Assembly: GCF_900765565.1 (NCBI RefSeq)
Contig: NZ_CAAFRZ010000008.1
Location: 1 to 8,410, forward strand
Length of the DNA stretch: 8,410 bases
DNA from: an uncultured Dialister sp.
Lineage (GTDB): Bacteria > Bacillota > Negativicutes > Veillonellales > Dialisteraceae
Reading direction: 5' to 3'
Part shown: positions 6,375 to 8,410 of the stretch, one piece after another
How the letters are laid out: every line of letters starts with the position of its first letter
Position numbering within the stretch: the stretch's first letter is position 1
Translations under genes and position numbers: made by a program
Notes under the pieces: model-generated
Database searches by the model: none
The model's input: only the letters and a program-made list of their open reading frames with translations
What the model was told of the DNA's origin: nothing

Positions 6375-6478
6375 CTGAACCTCAGGGACGACTTCATCTT
6401 CCGCCGGACACCGCATCACACCATCCACGGCTCTCTTTGCTCCGACCGCAAAAACTACTATTTCCCTTCCAGGGCTTT
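6375..6478 (-). repeat. T-box Stem I, first copy; specifier GUC (Val)
   Basis: This is the promoter-proximal copy. It has AGTA at 6459-6456, AGAGAGCC at 6436-6429 and a GGATGGTGTGATGC distal loop. The descending strand reads GAA-GTC-GT-CCCTGAGG, with GTC at 6392-6390 aligned with ATC of the second copy. Only about 30 bases of AT-rich linker separate it from the second Stem I, with no T-box sequence or terminator of its own. Confidence 0.85.
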
Positions 6479-6498
6479 TCTCTTTGGAAGTTGATGTG

Positions 6499-6528
6499 AT
6501 TATACGCCTGCCGGAAATCTCCTGTCAA
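6499..6528 (-). promoter_or_regulatory. Consensus promoter of the ilvD operon
   Basis: On the minus strand TTGACA (6528-6523) and TATAAT (6504-6499) are separated by 18 bases, both perfect sigma-70/sigma-A boxes. An AT-rich stretch just upstream (6541-6565) could be an UP element. Transcription should start near 6491, a few bases before the first Stem I. Such a strong promoter fits control by attenuation. Confidence 0.88.
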
Positions 6529-6534
6529 CAGGGG

Positions 6535-6705
6535 AAATTCTTTATTTTAATAAAAATCGAAAATCTTCTGTCCCTGTCCGGATTACAGATTCCTGCAGAA
6601 CCGCTTCACCGGGCCGCTCCACTTCCGGAGGCAAGCCGGTACCCTTTATCGGAACTGACGAATTCATTGGGCTATCCCTTTTACCTATCTTTTACTGAAA
6701 TAGGG
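6535..6705. other. Divergent intergenic spacer
   Basis: This separates the ilvD promoter from the promoter of the downstream phosphatase-like gene. It holds an AT-rich near-palindrome (TTTATTTTAATAAA, 6541-6554) and a GC-rich part with a small CCGG/CCGG hairpin around 6624-6640. No reading frame on either strand looks like protein. Confidence 0.4.
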
Positions 6706-6711
6706 TATAAT
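6690..6711 (+). promoter_or_regulatory. Probable promoter of the phosphatase-like gene
   Basis: A perfect TATAAT lies at 6706-6711, 37 bases before the ATG. No good -35 box lies at the usual distance (6683-6688 reads ACCTAT). The 11-base block TTTTACTGAAA (6690-6700) just before it also occurs ahead of the active phosphatase gene at 221-231. It may be an activator site or shared ancestry of the two leaders. Confidence 0.5.
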
Positions 6712-6748
6712 AAGGACAAATCCAAATTTAAACCGAGGAGGGACCCTG

Positions 6749-7204
6749 ATGATTAAACTTCTTTTCTTAGCCCACACCGGAAGCGGTGAACCGCCGATGG
6801 CAGAATTCATTATGAAACAGCTCATCAAAGAAGCGGGACTGGAGGACCGGATCTACGTTTCCTCCGCAAGACTGGAAAAAAAGGGCGGACCCCTCTGTGA
6901 AGAAGGGCAGAAGGTGCTGGCGGCCCACGGCATCCCTTCCACTCCGAAGGAAGCACTGCCCCTGGAGTGGGGAACCTACGACCAGTATAACTACATTTTC
7001 CTCATGGACAATCCCCAGGATCCCCGTCTTTTCAATACCATGGGCGGCGACGTGGACAATAAGATTTCCCTTCTTTCCGCCCAGGCCGGCTACGAAGGGG
7101 GCATTGCGAACCCCTATGGCGGTGCCACCTTTGAAGAAGCCTACCATGCTTCCGACGTGGCCTGCCGGAAGCTGCTGGAAAAACTGAAGGGCTGGATCGA
7201 ATAA
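6749..7204 (+). CDS. Catalytically dead LMW-PTP-like protein (pseudophosphatase)
   Basis: This 151-residue protein aligns along its length with the phosphatase at 269-745. Shared features are LLFLAHT against ILFICHG, then PMAEFIMK against PMAEMIMK, LAAHGIP against LAAHHIP, the IFLMD against VIAMD strand, KISLL against KISRL, and the FEEAYHASDVACRKLLEKL end. Every catalytic residue is changed. The P-loop CHGNICRS is AHTGSGEP, so nucleophile Cys is Ala8 and the phosphate-binding Arg is Glu14; the general-acid Asp-Pro is Asn121-Pro122. These changes need two or more bases each, and the frame is intact, so sequencing error is unlikely. Neither phosphatase nor arsenate-reductase activity is expected. 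It may bind a phosphoprotein or another partner. ATG 6749 has GAGGAGGG six bases upstream. The gene precedes a PARG-like gene, separated by a hairpin. Confidence 0.88.
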   Translation: MIKLLFLAHTGSGEPPMAEFIMKQLIKEAGLEDRIYVSSARLEKKGGPLCEEGQKVLAAHGIPSTPKEALPLEWGTYDQYNYIFLMDNPQDPRLFNTMGGDVDNKISLLSAQAGYEGGIANPYGGATFEEAYHASDVACRKLLEKLKGWIE

Positions 7205-7215
7205 AAGCCATTGAG

Positions 7216-7261
7216 AAGCCTCCTTTTCTGCCGTATGATGAAAGCAGAAAAGGAGGCTTTT
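7216..7261 (+). terminator. Intergenic hairpin: terminator that also covers the next gene's ribosome site
   Basis: AAGCCTCCTTTTCTGC (7216-7231) pairs perfectly with GCAGAAAAGGAGGCTT (7244-7259), a 16-bp stem with a 12-base loop, followed by T4 and CC. It sits 12 bases after the pseudophosphatase stop. The 3' arm contains AAAAGGAGG (7248-7256), the ribosome site of the PARG-like gene at 7265. RNA reading through would therefore have that site buried in the stem. Confidence 0.8.
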
Positions 7262-7264
7262 CCT

Positions 7265-8068
7265 ATGGACCGGATAGAACGAAACAGGCAGATAGCCGAA
7301 GAAAATGAGGAACTCATCAAAAAAGGAACCTATGAAGCCAAAGGCAGGACCTTCTCCCTCTCTCCCCTTCCCCGGCTTCAGGAAGCCCGGTGCTTTTCTC
7401 CCGAAGAGCTGGACCGGCTGGCCGGGAAAATAGAACAGACCCGGTCCCGCCGGCCGGGCCGCATTACCCTGGTGGAAGGGGACACCATGGACCACGCCGG
7501 GGAGGGAGTCCTGAACTTTGCGAACGCCTTTACTCCCGGCGGCGGCTACCTCTACGGCGCCTCATCCCAGGAAGAATCCCTGTGCCGGGAAAGCACCCTC
7601 TATGCCTCCCTCACCGGTCCCATGGCCGCCCCCTTCTATGAAGAAAACAACAGGGAGAAAAGCATCTACGGCTCCGAAGCCATGGTCCTCTCTCCCCAGG
7701 TTGAAATCTTTCGCCAAAGCGCCGGGAAAGACTACGCCCTCTTCGGCCCGCCGAAGGTGACCTCCGTCATCACCGCGGCCGCCGTGGACCTTCGGGGACC
7801 CGCGGCGCAAGAGCCCCCTGCCCTCATTCATGGCATCATGGAGAGACGGATTCTCCGGCTCCTCGCCCTTTTCGCCGCCAGCGGCTGCCACACCATCACC
7901 CTGGGCGCCTGGGGCTGCGGCGTCTTCCGCCATGACCCCCGGCATGTGGCCCATGCATTCTACGAAGCCCTGGTGGAGAAGGACTACCGCCGCTTCTTCC
8001 ACACCATCACCTTCGCCATCTACGGCAGCCGGGAAAACCTGGAGGCCTTCCGGAGGCAGTTCCGGTGA
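7265..8068 (+). CDS. Microbial-type poly(ADP-ribose) glycohydrolase family protein (TIGR02452/DUF2263-like)
   Basis: This 267-residue protein belongs to the bacterial PARG-like macrodomain group, which removes ADP-ribose from proteins or cleaves ADP-ribose polymers. It has an N-terminal helical part (IERNRQIAEENEELIKKGTY, 4-23). The macrodomain core starts near ITLVEGDTMDHA (67-78). The PARG signature follows: NFANAFTPGGGYLYGASSQE (84-103) plus Glu104, that is GGG-x7-QEE, with Glu103/Glu104 as expected catalytic residues. A later conserved block is LGAWGCGVFRHDP (213-225). The length is typical and all key residues are present, so it should be active. I chose ATG 7265 because AAAAGGAGG lies eight bases before it; earlier in-frame starts fall inside the hairpin. 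It probably shares a transcript with the pseudophosphatase, with output limited by the intervening hairpin. No terminator was seen after it. Confidence 0.9.
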   Translation: MDRIERNRQIAEENEELIKKGTYEAKGRTFSLSPLPRLQEARCFSPEELDRLAGKIEQTRSRRPGRITLVEGDTMDHAGEGVLNFANAFTPGGGYLYGASSQEESLCRESTLYASLTGPMAAPFYEENNREKSIYGSEAMVLSPQVEIFRQSAGKDYALFGPPKVTSVITAAAVDLRGPAAQEPPALIHGIMERRILRLLALFAASGCHTITLGAWGCGVFRHDPRHVAHAFYEALVEKDYRRFFHTITFAIYGSRENLEAFRRQFR

Positions 8069-8121
8069 AAGAGATTCAGGGGCCAGGCCCAGGCCAATAC
8101 CGGCTTTGCTGCAAGCGAGAC
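8069..8121. other. Spacer after the PARG-like gene
   Basis: A short GC-rich stretch (GGGGCCAGGCCCAGGCC, 8079-8095) follows the stop codon, with no hairpin-plus-T terminator and no protein-like frame. The transcript end of the PARG-like gene may lie in the repeats beyond. Confidence 0.4.
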
Positions 8122-8310
8122 ATCAGACAGTCAGATGGTCAGACGTCAGGCTGAATCAGCCTGCGGGGTTTCCATCAGCTAACCTCCGTAGCCTTACGGC
8201 GCCACCAAATCAATTGACTCCCAAACCCGACCGTCATTTCGAGCGATGGCAAACGTCGTGATGACACCACATGCAAAAATCGCTACAGCTTCGAGGAGTC
8301 GAGAAATCTT
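8122..8310 (+). repeat. Composite intergenic repeat
   Basis: Blocks in order are ATCAGACAGTCAGA (8122-8135), GTAGCCTTACGGCG (8188-8201), CCGTCATTTCGAGCG (8231-8245) and TCGAGGAGTCGAGAAATCTT (8291-8310). The last two form the ends of a unit of the common type GTCATTTCGAGCG...CGAGAAATCT, with about 45 bases between. The first three match, in the same order, the minus-strand copy at 1295-1217. No coding content is evident; a minus-strand frame across it is a by-product of the repeat. Confidence 0.6.
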
Positions 8311-8380
8311 TCTTGCTTTTTGGAATGCCGGGCTTGCAGCCATTGTCGGTGTTGTAAGACCGTTAGAGACCTTTATCCGA

Positions 8381-8410
8381 GAGATCTCTCGACTCTCTCT
8401 CACTTTCGAT
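8381..8410 (-). repeat. Second, inverted copy of the repeat core, cut by the window end
   Basis: GAGATCTCTCGACTC at 8381-8395, followed by CTCTCACTTTCGAT, matches the reverse complement of the 8231-8310 core ends (GTCATTTCGA...GAGTCGAGAAATC). The two cores face each other around about 70 bases, so this could be a paired, mobile-element-like or hairpin-forming arrangement. Confidence 0.5.

Larger units (their letters stand above)
6077..6491 (-). promoter_or_regulatory. T-box riboswitch leader of ilvD, with duplicated Stem I
   Basis: The hallmark T-box sequence AAGGGTGGTAACGCGG is read on the minus strand at 6139-6124. Its TGGT bulge is complementary to an ACCA tRNA 3' end. It is preceded by a small Stem III (CTGTG/CACAG, 6163-6144), a Stem II/IIA region (about 6165-6235) and two consecutive Stem I domains (6478-6375 and 6344-6238). 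Only one antiterminator and one terminator exist. Each Stem I keeps the AGTA motif of the specifier loop, the AGAGAGCC bulge region, the GGTG-type distal loop and the kink-turn strands (GGAAGGG and CCCTGAGG). The leader is about 470 bases from the predicted start to the ilvD ATG. Uncharged tRNA binding should stabilise the antiterminator and turn on ilvD and the transporter. Confidence 0.93.

Noticed and set aside
6238..6478. Direct repeat with ~135-base period considered as CRISPR or tandem satellite
   Set aside because: There are only two copies, and each folds as a T-box Stem I with all its conserved motifs.
6251..6756. Short plus-strand frames across the T-box leader
   Set aside because: They overlap conserved riboswitch structure and the ilvD promoter, and the translated sequence is repeat-derived.
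7562..8002. 146-codon minus-strand frame over the PARG-like gene
   Set aside because: It is antisense to a protein with an intact GGG-x7-QEE signature; the Gly/Glu-rich content is typical of a complement frame.
8194..8403. 69-codon minus-strand frame in the terminal repeat region
   Set aside because: It reads straight through the repeat cores; no start signal or domain is visible.

Overview
The window looks like a stretch of chromosome from a fairly GC-rich member of the Bacillota. The evidence is a T-box riboswitch ahead of a branched-chain amino acid gene, near-consensus AGGAGG ribosome binding sites, consensus TTGACA/TATAAT promoter boxes and short hairpin-plus-T terminators. A Negativicutes-type gut or oral anaerobe would fit, but this is only an impression. 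No rRNA, tRNA, CRISPR array, transposase or phage gene was seen.

Layout. Positions 1-75 hold the possible 3' end of an unidentified gene. A low-molecular-weight protein tyrosine phosphatase (LMW-PTP) with an intact active site follows (269-745, +), closed by a two-way terminator. The stretch 805-1426 is gene-poor. It holds a likely gene remnant on the minus strand, a diverged copy of an intergenic repeat and a strong terminator. Next comes a secreted right-handed beta-helix protein (1679-2473, +), with an open in-frame extension upstream that carries a second signal-peptide-like segment. It converges on an unrecognised six-helix membrane protein (2666-3229, -).

The centre is a minus-strand operon. 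It has a consensus promoter near 6500, a roughly 470-base T-box leader, ilvD (4367-6019) and a bile acid:sodium symporter (BASS) family transporter (3346-4353), and it ends at a clear terminator. The leader is the most unusual element. It has two tandem Stem I domains but only one antiterminator/terminator. The aligned specifier codons read GUC (Val) in the first domain and AUC (Ile) in the second. These are two amino acids made through IlvD, so the leader may sense both tRNAs through one shared switch. The transporter's placement suggests a substrate linked to branched-chain keto acids.

Divergent from this operon is a second LMW-PTP-fold gene (6749-7204, +). Its catalytic Cys, Arg and general-acid Asp are all replaced, so it appears to be a pseudophosphatase. 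It is followed by a microbial-type poly(ADP-ribose) glycohydrolase family gene (7265-8068, +). The two are separated by a 16-bp perfect hairpin whose 3' arm contains the second gene's ribosome binding site. The window ends in intergenic repeat sequence related to the copy near 1217-1295.
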